The notes beneath the pieces were generated by a model. It was not told where the DNA came from, searched no databases, and was given only the letters and a program-made list of their open reading frames with translations. A stretch of DNA of 64,000 bases, from positions 620,001 through 684,000 of the forward strand of contig NZ_JAIGNJ010000002.1 in assembly GCF_019711415.1 (NCBI RefSeq), written 5' to 3'. The first letter of the stretch is position 1. Every line of letters begins with the position of its first letter. Source of the DNA: Qipengyuania vesicularis. Its GTDB lineage: Bacteria > Pseudomonadota > Alphaproteobacteria > Sphingomonadales > Sphingomonadaceae. The position numbers and the translations under genes were made by a program. Shown here in pieces: positions 21,747-29,861 of this stretch.

Positions 21747-23851
21747 GCGAGCCCGCGGAGCTCTACGCGCTTCACGGCGCGCAATGGAGCTGTGTGCTCG
21801 AACGGCAGGCCAATGGCGCGATAGTCTGGCGCCACCTCGGAGCGCGCGTCGAACCCGGTGACTTGCCTCCACTCGCGGACTTGCGCGGCTGGACGACCTT
21901 CTCGATTGAGGGCGAACCGCCGATGGGCATCATGTCCGTGGGCGGAGCTGGTTGGTTTGGCCCGTCGGCGGCGGAACTGCGAAATTCTGCGGGTGACGGT
22001 ATCGATCCACGGTTCGACAGGTCGAAGGTGTTCGCTTCGTCCACCGACCTGACGGTGCGGCTTGAAGATCGCGCGAATGGCGTGGTGCTGACCGTGGATT
22101 TCCTGCCATTCGGGTCCGACGGCTTGTTGGCCCAGACGCATCTCGCGAATGTCGGATCAGATCCGATCACGGTGGACCGGCTCGCCAGCGTGCAGCTCCC
22201 TTTGCCTCCTTCGGCGAGCGAGATCATCTCGCGCCGCGGACGCCATGCAGGCGAATTCTTCGAATGCCGCGAAGCGATGCCTGCACAGGGTTGGGAGCGT
22301 GTTACCCGGCAAGGCATGACCGGCCACGGCGGACCGCCTGCGCTCGAAGTGCTGTGCGGCAATGCCGACCGGCACTCGGGTCTCACACTCTCGGCACAGC
22401 TGGCCTGGTCGGGCGATAGCCGAATTTCGGTCGAACAGACCGACGAGGGCTTTGCGGTCCTCCAGGCCGAGGCGCTGATTGCAGCGGGCGAGATGCGGCT
22501 TGAACCGGGCGAGACCTTCACTGCCCCACGCGCCTATCTTGCGATCAGCACGGCAGGACGGAATGGCGCGATGGCGCAGCAACACTCGATGGTGCGCGAG
22601 GTCGTCAAATGGCCCGGCGGCACGATGAAACCGTGCCCCGTGCATCTCAACAGCTGGGAAGCGGTCTACTTCGGTCATGACGAGGTGAAAATCGAAGCGC
22701 TGGCGGCATCGGCTGCTGCAATCGGTGCTGAACGCTTCGTACTCGACGATGGCTGGTTCAAGGGGCGTGGCAACGACCGGGCTGGGCTTGGCGACTGGAC
22801 ACCCGACCCGCTCAAATATCCTCAGGGCCTCGCCCCAATCGCCAACAAGGTTCGCGAACTCGGCATGGAGTTCGGTCTCTGGGTCGAGCCGGAGATGGTC
22901 AATCCCGACAGCGATCTCTACCGCGCGCACCCGGACTGGGTGCTTGGCGGGCCAGACGACACTCTCCCCCTGTCGCGCAACCAGCTGGTGCTCGACATGC
23001 GTCGCGAGGAAGTACGAGACTATCTCTTCGAGCAACTCGATGCTCTGCTGACGGATGTTCCGATTTCCTATCTCAAATGGGACCACAACCGCGCGCATGC
23101 GCCATCGGGGGGTGCGGCTCAGGTGAAAGGCACTTACAATCTCCTCGCAAGGCTGCGCGAAGCCCACCCCGATGTGGAGATCGAAAGCTGCGCAGCGGGC
23201 GGTGGGCGGATCGATGCAGGTATCGCGCAATTCACGCACCGTTTCTGGACCAGCGACAACATCGATGCGCTCTCGCGCGTGGAAATGCAGCGAGGCTTCC
23301 TTGCCTTCATGCCGCCGGAATTGATGGGCGCACATGTCGGGGCGAGCCCCAGCCATGCGACAGGACGCACGCAATCACTCGATTTCCGTGCTGCGATCGC
23401 CTGCCAGGGGCATTTCGGCGTTGAACTCGATCCTGAAGCTTTGGACGAAAGAGAACGCGCGCGGCTGGCTCACTGGATCGGCTTCTACAAGCAGTGGCGA
23501 CAGCTCATCCATGGCGGCGCCGTGCATCTTGGCGAGGCGCCGAATGGCCTCGCATGGCAAGCACAGGGTGACGGCGACAGCTTCTTGCTTTGGGTCATTC
23601 GCAACACCCCCACACATGATCGGCGCGACGCACCGCTGGCCTTGCCCTTCGCGGTGGGGCGCGACTGGCGCGTGCGCCTGCTCGAGAAGGCGGGCCATCC
23701 CCATGTCCTCGCGGCTCAGGATGGTTCGGCCTATCAAGCGCAGAGCAAGGATGGCATGACATTTACAGGTGACTGGCTTGCGCATGCCGGCCTGCCTTTA
23801 CCCGCACTTGCCGCCGAGACGGCGGCAATCTTCCATCTCGAGGCCCGATGA
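21743..23851 (+). CDS. GH36 alpha-galactosidase
   Basis: This 702-residue GH36 enzyme releases galactose from alpha-galactosides. The nucleophile is Asp447 in LKWDHNR and the acid/base Asp505 in WTSDNIDA, both invariant family motifs. The N-terminal beta-sandwich and VLDDGWFKGR, GLWVEPEMVNPDS are also typical. It starts with GTG at 21743, overlapping the stop of the symporter gene as GTGA; the longer frame upstream is inside that gene. There is no signal peptide, so it is cytoplasmic and acts on imported sugar. It is followed directly by galT. Confidence 0.95.
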   Translation: MSEPAELYALHGAQWSCVLERQANGAIVWRHLGARVEPGDLPPLADLRGWTTFSIEGEPPMGIMSVGGAGWFGPSAAELRNSAGDGIDPRFDRSKVFASSTDLTVRLEDRANGVVLTVDFLPFGSDGLLAQTHLANVGSDPITVDRLASVQLPLPPSASEIISRRGRHAGEFFECREAMPAQGWERVTRQGMTGHGGPPALEVLCGNADRHSGLTLSAQLAWSGDSRISVEQTDEGFAVLQAEALIAAGEMRLEPGETFTAPRAYLAISTAGRNGAMAQQHSMVREVVKWPGGTMKPCPVHLNSWEAVYFGHDEVKIEALAASAAAIGAERFVLDDGWFKGRGNDRAGLGDWTPDPLKYPQGLAPIANKVRELGMEFGLWVEPEMVNPDSDLYRAHPDWVLGGPDDTLPLSRNQLVLDMRREEVRDYLFEQLDALLTDVPISYLKWDHNRAHAPSGGAAQVKGTYNLLARLREAHPDVEIESCAAGGGRIDAGIAQFTHRFWTSDNIDALSRVEMQRGFLAFMPPELMGAHVGASPSHATGRTQSLDFRAAIACQGHFGVELDPEALDERERARLAHWIGFYKQWRQLIHGGAVHLGEAPNGLAWQAQGDGDSFLLWVIRNTPTHDRRDAPLALPFAVGRDWRVRLLEKAGHPHVLAAQDGSAYQAQSKDGMTFTGDWLAHAGLPLPALAAETAAIFHLEAR

Positions 23852-24855
23852 CCAGCGACCTTCCCCACCGACGCAAGAACCTGCTGACGGGTGATTGGGT
23901 ACTCGTCTCGCCGCAGCGCATGAAGCGGCCGTGGCAGGGCGAGGTCAAGATGGCCCAACCGGCCAGCCGCCCTGCACACGATCCATCCTGCTATCTCTGC
24001 CCGGGCAACGAGCGCAGCGGGGGCGTGACGAACCCGCATTACGACGGTACCTTCGTCTTTCCCAACGACTTCCCGGCACTTCTCTCGGAGAGCGAAAGCG
24101 CCTCGACCGGTAAACTCTTCGAAGAGCAGCCAGCTCGGGGAGAGGCGCGGGTGATCTGTTACTCGCCCGATCATTCGATGACTATGGCGCGGATGGACGA
24201 CGCGGCGCGGCGCATGGTCGTTCAAAGCTGGTGCGAACTCTCTGCTGAACTCGGCGCGCGCTGGGCGCATGTCGAGCTGTTCGAAAACAAGGGCGCGATG
24301 ATGGGCGCTTCCTCGCCGCATCCCCACGGGCAGGTCTGGGCGGGCGATTTCGTGCCGACCATCGTCGAACGTGAGGATGTGCAGCAGCGTGCCCAATTCG
24401 CTGCTGGCGGAAGCCCTCTGCTTGGCGATGTCATCGCTGCCGAAATCGCTTCGGGCGAGCGTGTGGTCGTTAAGAACGAACACTGGCTCGTCATCGTCCC
24501 CCATTGGGCGGCCTGGCCGTTCGAAACGCTCGTTCTGGCGCGTACACCCGTGGCACGGCTCGAGAATCTCGATGTGGAAGCACGCGAGGGGCTTGCGAGT
24601 GTCCTCGGCAAGCTTCTTTGCGCCTATGACGCGCTGTTCGACACCGACTTCCCCTATTCGATGGGCTGGCACGGCGCGCCGCATGGCGCCGGTGACGACA
24701 CCGGGCACTGGCGGCTCCACGCACATTTCTATCCGCCCCTGCTGCGGTCTGCCGAAATCCGCAAGCACATGGTCGGTTTCGAACTGCTGGCGGAAACCCA
24801 GCGCGATCTGACGCCCGAAGCTGCAGCTGAGCGTCTGAGGGAGCTGGTGAAATGA
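23848..24855 (+). CDS. galT: Galactose-1-phosphate uridylyltransferase
   Basis: GalT exchanges UDP between UDP-glucose and galactose-1-phosphate in the Leloir pathway. The 335-residue product has the active-site SPHPHGQ at 156-162, where His160 is the nucleophile that becomes uridylylated. Metal-binding cysteines are seen in CYLCPGN (Cys48, Cys51). It overlaps GH36 by ATGA at its start and galK by ATGA at its end, indicating tight translational coupling of galactose release and phosphorylation. No galE is visible in the window, so UDP-glucose 4-epimerase must be encoded elsewhere. Confidence 0.97.
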   Translation: MTSDLPHRRKNLLTGDWVLVSPQRMKRPWQGEVKMAQPASRPAHDPSCYLCPGNERSGGVTNPHYDGTFVFPNDFPALLSESESASTGKLFEEQPARGEARVICYSPDHSMTMARMDDAARRMVVQSWCELSAELGARWAHVELFENKGAMMGASSPHPHGQVWAGDFVPTIVEREDVQQRAQFAAGGSPLLGDVIAAEIASGERVVVKNEHWLVIVPHWAAWPFETLVLARTPVARLENLDVEAREGLASVLGKLLCAYDALFDTDFPYSMGWHGAPHGAGDDTGHWRLHAHFYPPLLRSAEIRKHMVGFELLAETQRDLTPEAAAERLRELVK

Positions 24856-25931
24856 GCGATGCACGGGTCGCCAAGGCGCGCGAGCTTTTTCGCGAGCATT
24901 TCGGGCGCGACTGCGATGGCGTGTCTTTCGCCCCGGGGCGGGTGAACCTGATCGGCGAACATGTGGACTACAACGACGGGCTGGTCCTTCCCATGCCCGT
25001 TGCCGCTGGAACCGCCGTAGCCTGGGCAGTCCACGATGACGCCGACACGCAAGTGACCGCAGCCGATTTCGGCGAAGAAGACCGCTTCGATCCGGCAAAA
25101 CCAGCCAAGCCATCGAACGAGAGCTGGCGATCCTATGTGCGCGGCATAGCGGCGCAGTGGGGAGGCGATCTTCCACCCATGCAACTGCTGATTACCGGAG
25201 ATCTGCCGCGCGGCAGCGGCCTTTCTTCCTCGGCCTCGCTGTGCATTGCCCTCGGTCGCGCGTTTGTCGATGCGACTGGTGATCCGGTGGACGCCACCAC
25301 TCTTGCGCGCCGCGCCCAGCAGACCGAGCATGATTTTGCCGGGGTGGCCTGCGGCATCATGGACCAGATGGCAGCGGCGGCAGGCGAACCGGGACACGCA
25401 ATGCTGCTCGATTGCCGCGATCTTGGCTATCGGCAGGTTGCCATCCCGAAGGACTGGGCCGTCCTGGTGGTGGATTCCGGTGTGACGCGCGGTCTTGTGG
25501 ACGGCGAATACAATGCCCGGCGACGCCAATGCGAAGCGGCTGCGGCGGCCCTTGGCATCACCAGCCTACGCGATGCGAGCATGGACGATCTCACCGCGCA
25601 AGACCTGCCGGACCCGGAAGCACGCCGCGCCCGCCATGTCGTGGGCGAGATCGCTCGCGTCGGTGAGGCGACTGCCGCAATTGAACAGGGCGATTTGCAA
25701 GCGTTCGGCCGGATCCTGTCAGAAGGTCATGCCTCATTGCGCGACCAGTTCGAAGTCTCGCATCCCACGGTCGACGCGCTGGTCGAGCGCCTGCAAAAGA
25801 TGATCGGAACACAGGGCGGCGCGCGCATGACCGGGGCCGGGTTCGGCGGTTCGGTCGTGGTTGTCACCTCGCCCGACCGCGCCCGGGAAATTGAAAGCGA
25901 GTTCAGCGAGGCAAGCTCGCGTGTGGCCTAG
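24852..25931 (+). CDS. galK: Galactokinase
   Basis: GalK phosphorylates alpha-D-galactose at C1 with ATP. The 359-residue GHMP kinase has the galactokinase signature PGRVNLIGEHVDYNDG at 28-43 and the ATP loop PRGSGLSSSASL. The third GHMP motif appears as RMTGAGFGGSVVVV near the C terminus. It overlaps galT by 4 bases. At its 3' end it overlaps the convergent epimerase gene by the shared CTAG, so there is no space for a terminator between them. Confidence 0.97.
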   Translation: MSDARVAKARELFREHFGRDCDGVSFAPGRVNLIGEHVDYNDGLVLPMPVAAGTAVAWAVHDDADTQVTAADFGEEDRFDPAKPAKPSNESWRSYVRGIAAQWGGDLPPMQLLITGDLPRGSGLSSSASLCIALGRAFVDATGDPVDATTLARRAQQTEHDFAGVACGIMDQMAAAAGEPGHAMLLDCRDLGYRQVAIPKDWAVLVVDSGVTRGLVDGEYNARRRQCEAAAAALGITSLRDASMDDLTAQDLPDPEARRARHVVGEIARVGEATAAIEQGDLQAFGRILSEGHASLRDQFEVSHPTVDALVERLQKMIGTQGGARMTGAGFGGSVVVVTSPDRAREIESEFSEASSRVA

Positions 25932-26806
25932 AGCGAGAAGGCGGTGACGCGCATCGAAACGCTCCAGTCTTCGCCCGGCCCTAGCACCCTCAATCCGCTG
26001 TCCTGACGCTCGCAATTGAAGGCATTGGTCATGTTGCTGACCGGCTCGACGCAGAAGAAATCCTCTCCTTCAGGCACATAGACCACCGTGAACGGGAGGT
26101 CGGCAGAGGGTTCGATGCGCACGCCCATCCCGCGATCTGGCCAGCGCACGGTCAACGGCCCCTGCCTTTGCGTATAGGCCGTGTCGACGTTGCGCGTTGC
26201 CACCGGCTGGCCCTGCCACCAATCGACGGCCTCCGGACGTTCCTCGAGCCGCATCGGAATGCATCCCGCATCGTTCTGCCACTCGCCGCGATGAAGGCCT
26301 TCGTAGAGCGTTGTGTCGCTGCGCGGGAAATAGGGGTGGAATCCCAGGCCGACGGGCATCGGATCAGCGGCCAGGTTCGTAATGCCGAGATCGATAGCGA
26401 ATCCTCCGCCGAAGACCCGGATCGTTTGCGTGGCCTCGAACGTCCAAGGCCACTTTCCCGCCTCATGCCGATATACGAGCCGCGCCTCTCGCTCGTCCAT
26501 TCGTTCGACCGACCACTCGCCCAGCCAGCCGAAGCCGTGGAGGACAGGGCTCGATGGATCGCCGGGATGATTGGGCTCGAGCTCGATCTCCCGCCCGGCG
26601 AAGTGGAAGCGCGAACCGGCAATCCGGTTCGAGAACGGGACCAGAGGAAAGCATCCCGCACCAAGAACCGATCCGGCCTCACGGAAGTGGAGGATATCCA
26701 GACCGCGCCAGCGCGCGCTACTGATCGAACCGCCGCATCGGGCATCGAGGGCAAGTTCGAAATCGTCGCTGGCCAGAATGCCGGTCATCGGGGGTGCGAA
26801 CTCCAT
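25928..26806 (-). CDS. Aldose 1-epimerase (galactose mutarotase-like)
   Basis: This 292-residue protein belongs to the GalM/YeaD beta-sandwich family, which interconverts alpha and beta anomers of aldoses and feeds the alpha form to galactokinase. Family features are HGFGWLGEWSVE with the first His, a second His in GLGFHPYFPR, and a C-terminal acidic FFCVEPVSNMTNAF with the likely catalytic Glu. The ATG at 26806 (MEFAPPMTGI) is chosen because homology starts there. It is convergent with galK, overlapping by 4 bases, and divergent from the Gfo/Idh gene 101 bases away. Confidence 0.88.
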   Translation of the reverse strand: MEFAPPMTGILASDDFELALDARCGGSISSARWRGLDILHFREAGSVLGAGCFPLVPFSNRIAGSRFHFAGREIELEPNHPGDPSSPVLHGFGWLGEWSVERMDEREARLVYRHEAGKWPWTFEATQTIRVFGGGFAIDLGITNLAADPMPVGLGFHPYFPRSDTTLYEGLHRGEWQNDAGCIPMRLEERPEAVDWWQGQPVATRNVDTAYTQRQGPLTVRWPDRGMGVRIEPSADLPFTVVYVPEGEDFFCVEPVSNMTNAFNCERQDSGLRVLGPGEDWSVSMRVTAFSL

Positions 26807-26907
26807 AGTGAAAGAGGGTTGTGCCTGTCTGTCGCGGACGATCGCTATTCGCAAATGCATTTTCCGCCTTGGCTGCACGGAGCTAATCCACCAAAGAAAG
26901 TCTCAGG

Positions 26908-27993
26908 ATGTCCGGCGTTTCTATCGCGATAATCGGCTGCGGGATGATGGGCCGCGAACACATGCGCAATATCGCGCTGGTAGAGCAACTCGAACTCGTC
27001 GCGATTGCCGATCCCGACGCCGGATCGCGCGATGCGGCTCGGCAGCTTTCCGGCTCATTGGGACAAGACCCCGAATTTTTCGAGGACATCTCTGATCTGA
27101 TGGCGGCGATCAAGCCCGATGCGGTGATTTTCGCCTCGCCCAACTACACCCACTTCGCGGTCCTGCACGAGATCATGCCGTACCGACCTGCCATCCTAGT
27201 CGAGAAACCGCTCTGCACCACGGTGGAGCATGCGCGCGAGATCGCGCGGCTCGCCGAAGGCTATCCGGCGCTGTTCTGGGTCGGCCTCGAATATCGCTAC
27301 ATGCCGCCTGTCAGCCGGTTCATCGAACGGGTCCACGGAGGCGAAACTGGAGCAGTGCGGATGATGTACGTCCGCGAACACCGCTTCCCTTTCCTGCCCA
27401 AGGTCGGCGACTGGAACCGTTTCAATGCCAATACGGGCGGCACTCTGGTCGAGAAATGCTGCCATTTCTTCGACCTCATGCGACACACTTTGCGCGACGA
27501 GCCGGTGCGCATTTTCGCCAGTGGCGGGCAGGATGAAAACCATCTTGACGAGCGATACGATGGCAAGGTGCCCGACATTCTCGACAACGCATTCGTGACG
27601 ATCGACTTCGCCGGTGGCGCACGCGCAGTTCTGGATCTAAGCATGTTCGCCGAGGGTGCAGAACAGCAGGAAGAAATCTACGCGCTCGGCGGCAAGGGCA
27701 GGCTCGATGTTGCCATCCCCGCTGCAAAAGTCACCTGGTCGCCGCGCGACCGTAGCGGCCCCATTGTTGAAACCGTCGACACCCCTGCCGAAGCGCTGGC
27801 CGCGGGCGACCACCACGGCGCGACCTATTTCCAGCTCCGCCGGTTCTGTGACGCCTTGAACGAGGGCAGCCCGCCCGAAGTGAGCGCGCAAGACGGTTAT
27901 CGATCGGTCGTCATGGGCGCGGCGGCCCAGCAATCCATCTCCACCGGACTGCCGGTCACAATCGACTTCACCAAGGAGCAACCCTTTGCCTGA
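26908..27993 (+). CDS. Gfo/Idh/MocA-family oxidoreductase
   Basis: The 361-residue protein has an N-terminal Rossmann fold, with IAIIGCGMMGREHMRNIALVE at the start and AIADPDAGSRD after it. The family Lys motif is EKPLCTT near residue 95 and a C-terminal alpha/beta domain follows. Such enzymes oxidise or reduce sugars, inositols or amino sugars with NAD(P). The ATG at 26908 follows a weak CAGG site. It overlaps the aldo-keto reductase gene by 8 bases and forms a three-gene unit with it and the TauD gene. Substrate is unknown; the galactoside setting suggests a sugar or polyol. Confidence 0.88.
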   Translation: MSGVSIAIIGCGMMGREHMRNIALVEQLELVAIADPDAGSRDAARQLSGSLGQDPEFFEDISDLMAAIKPDAVIFASPNYTHFAVLHEIMPYRPAILVEKPLCTTVEHAREIARLAEGYPALFWVGLEYRYMPPVSRFIERVHGGETGAVRMMYVREHRFPFLPKVGDWNRFNANTGGTLVEKCCHFFDLMRHTLRDEPVRIFASGGQDENHLDERYDGKVPDILDNAFVTIDFAGGARAVLDLSMFAEGAEQQEEIYALGGKGRLDVAIPAAKVTWSPRDRSGPIVETVDTPAEALAAGDHHGATYFQLRRFCDALNEGSPPEVSAQDGYRSVVMGAAAQQSISTGLPVTIDFTKEQPFA

Positions 27994-28942
27994 TTCCATC
28001 CCCGCCATCGGTTTCGGATTCTGGAAAGTCGCCCGCGAAAAGGCTGCCGACATCGCCTATGAAGCAATCGCTGCGGGATACCGCCACCTCGATTGCGCAG
28101 CGGATTACGGCAACGAGGCAGAAGTTGGCGAAGGGATTGCGCGTGCCATCGCCGATGGGCTGGTGACCCGCGAGGATTTATGGATCACCTCGAAGCTGTG
28201 GAACACCTTCCACGCTCCCGAGCATGTCGAGGAAGGATGTCGCAAGTCGCTCGCCGATCTCGGTCTCGACTATCTCGACCTATACCTCGTGCACTTTCCC
28301 ATCGCGCTCGAATATTTACCGATCGACGCGCGCTACCCGCCCGAATGGATCCACGATCCTTCGGCCAGCAATCCGTCAATGAAGCGGGCGCGCGTTCCCC
28401 TGCACAGGACCTGGGGAGCTATGGAAGAGCTGGTCGGAAAAGGTCTCGTCCGGCGGATCGGTGTGTGTAATTACAACAGCGGATTGCTCCACGATTTGAT
28501 GAGCTACGCGCAGATCGGACCCTATGCCCTCCAGATCGAGGCGCATCCCTATCTCGTGCAGCCCAAGCTGATCCGCCTCGCGCGAGACTATGGCCTCGAG
28601 GTAACCGCGTTCTCCCCGCTCGGCGCCCTTTCCTACGTGGAGCTGGACATGGCCGGCAAGAGCGACAGCGTCTTGACCGAACCCGTGGTCCAGCAGGCAG
28701 CCAGTGCGCACGGCAAGTCGCCTGCGCAGATCGTCCTTCGCTGGGGTGTCCAGCGCGGGACATCGATTATTCCGAAGACATCGAAGCCGGAGCGCATGCG
28801 CGAGAATCTGGACCTGTTCGATTTCGAGCTCAGCGCGGATGAAATGGACGCGATCTCGGCGCTCGACCAGGGCCGACGCTTCAACGACCCCGGCGTGTTC
28901 ACCGAAGCCGCATTCGGCACCTTCCACCCCATCTACGATTAG
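27986..28942 (+). CDS. Aldo-keto reductase (aldose/xylose reductase type)
   Basis: This 318-residue TIM-barrel enzyme carries the full AKR tetrad: Asp36, Tyr41, Lys70 and His103, in the contexts HLDCAADYG, ITSKLW and LVHFP. The C-terminal IIPKTSKPERMRENL is the NADPH 2'-phosphate-binding segment. It resembles fungal-type xylose/aldose reductases, which reduce aldoses to polyols. The start is TTG at 27986, with AAGGAG 8 bases upstream, and it overlaps the end of the Gfo/Idh gene. The enzyme class is certain; the substrate is inferred from neighbours only. Confidence 0.92.
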   Translation: MPDSIPAIGFGFWKVAREKAADIAYEAIAAGYRHLDCAADYGNEAEVGEGIARAIADGLVTREDLWITSKLWNTFHAPEHVEEGCRKSLADLGLDYLDLYLVHFPIALEYLPIDARYPPEWIHDPSASNPSMKRARVPLHRTWGAMEELVGKGLVRRIGVCNYNSGLLHDLMSYAQIGPYALQIEAHPYLVQPKLIRLARDYGLEVTAFSPLGALSYVELDMAGKSDSVLTEPVVQQAASAHGKSPAQIVLRWGVQRGTSIIPKTSKPERMRENLDLFDFELSADEMDAISALDQGRRFNDPGVFTEAAFGTFHPIYD

Positions 28943-28952
28943 GCGCAGCGCT

Positions 28953-29861
28953 ATGGACAGCATTCCGGGAGTGATCGGGGGTTCGGGCCGGCTCGACCAC
29001 TGGCTCGCAGACCACAAGCAGGACGTTGACGCGCTGCTTCAGGACAAGGGTGCCGTGCTCATGCGCGGGTTCGACGTTCCCGATCCTCAAGCCTTCGACG
29101 CGGCGGTCGAGGCCTATGGCGAGGCTGGTTTCACCTATTCGGAATCGCTCAGCAACGCGGTCCGCGTCAATGTGACCGAGCGTGTCTTCACGGCCAACGA
29201 GGCCCCGCCGAGCACCGAGATATACCTCCATCATGAGATGGCGCAGACCCCGCTCTACCCATCGAAGCTGTTCTTTTACTGCGAGATTGCGCCCCATGAA
29301 GGCGGGGCCACACCGCTTTGCCGATCCGACCTGCTTTATTCCCGGATGAAGGATGCCGATGCAGCCCAGGCAGAAGCCTTCGCGGCGCGCGGCGTGCGGT
29401 ATTCCAATGTTATGCCAGACGAGAATGACGCCGGTTCGGGGCAAGGCCGCAGCTGGCGTAGCACTCTGGGTGTCGACACACGCGAAGCGGCCGAGGCGCG
29501 GCTTGCGTCGCTTGGCTATGACTGGGAATGGCGCGACGACGATAGCCTGCGCGCCACCACACCCGTGCTTCCTGCGGTTCGCACCTTGCTTGATGGGAGG
29601 GAGACCTTCTTCAATCAGCTCATCGCGGCCTTTCGCGGCTGGTCCGATGCGCGCAACGATCCCGCAAGGGCGATAACCTTCGGCGATGGCGAGCCTATCC
29701 TCGCCGAACACATGCGTAGTGTGATCCAGCTCTCCGATGAATTGGCCCACGATCACCAATGGCAGGCTGGTGACGTGGTGCTGGTCGACAATTTCGCGGT
29801 GATGCACGGACGGCGCCCCTTTTCGGGGAAACGCCGCGTACTCGCTTCGCTCGTCAGCTAG
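28953..29861 (+). CDS. TauD/TfdA-family Fe(II)/2-oxoglutarate dioxygenase
   Basis: The 302-residue protein is a TauD/TfdA-type oxygenase of the clavaminate-synthase-like group. The iron ligands are the HHEMAQ motif (His-X-Glu) near residue 92 and the distal His in NFAVMHGRRPF near the C terminus, followed by the Arg that holds 2-oxoglutarate. The ATG at 28953 starts 10 bases after the aldo-keto reductase stop; the longer open frame upstream lies inside that gene. It overlaps the end of the convergent SSS symporter by 8 bases. The substrate is unknown, and its pairing with two sugar-type oxidoreductases is unusual. Confidence 0.88.
   Translation: MDSIPGVIGGSGRLDHWLADHKQDVDALLQDKGAVLMRGFDVPDPQAFDAAVEAYGEAGFTYSESLSNAVRVNVTERVFTANEAPPSTEIYLHHEMAQTPLYPSKLFFYCEIAPHEGGATPLCRSDLLYSRMKDADAAQAEAFAARGVRYSNVMPDENDAGSGQGRSWRSTLGVDTREAAEARLASLGYDWEWRDDDSLRATTPVLPAVRTLLDGRETFFNQLIAAFRGWSDARNDPARAITFGDGEPILAEHMRSVIQLSDELAHDHQWQAGDVVLVDNFAVMHGRRPFSGKRRVLASLVS

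Noticed and set aside
20127-25176. Several long minus-strand frames across the galactoside operon
   Set aside because: All are antisense to SSS, GH36, galT and galK genes with clear active sites.
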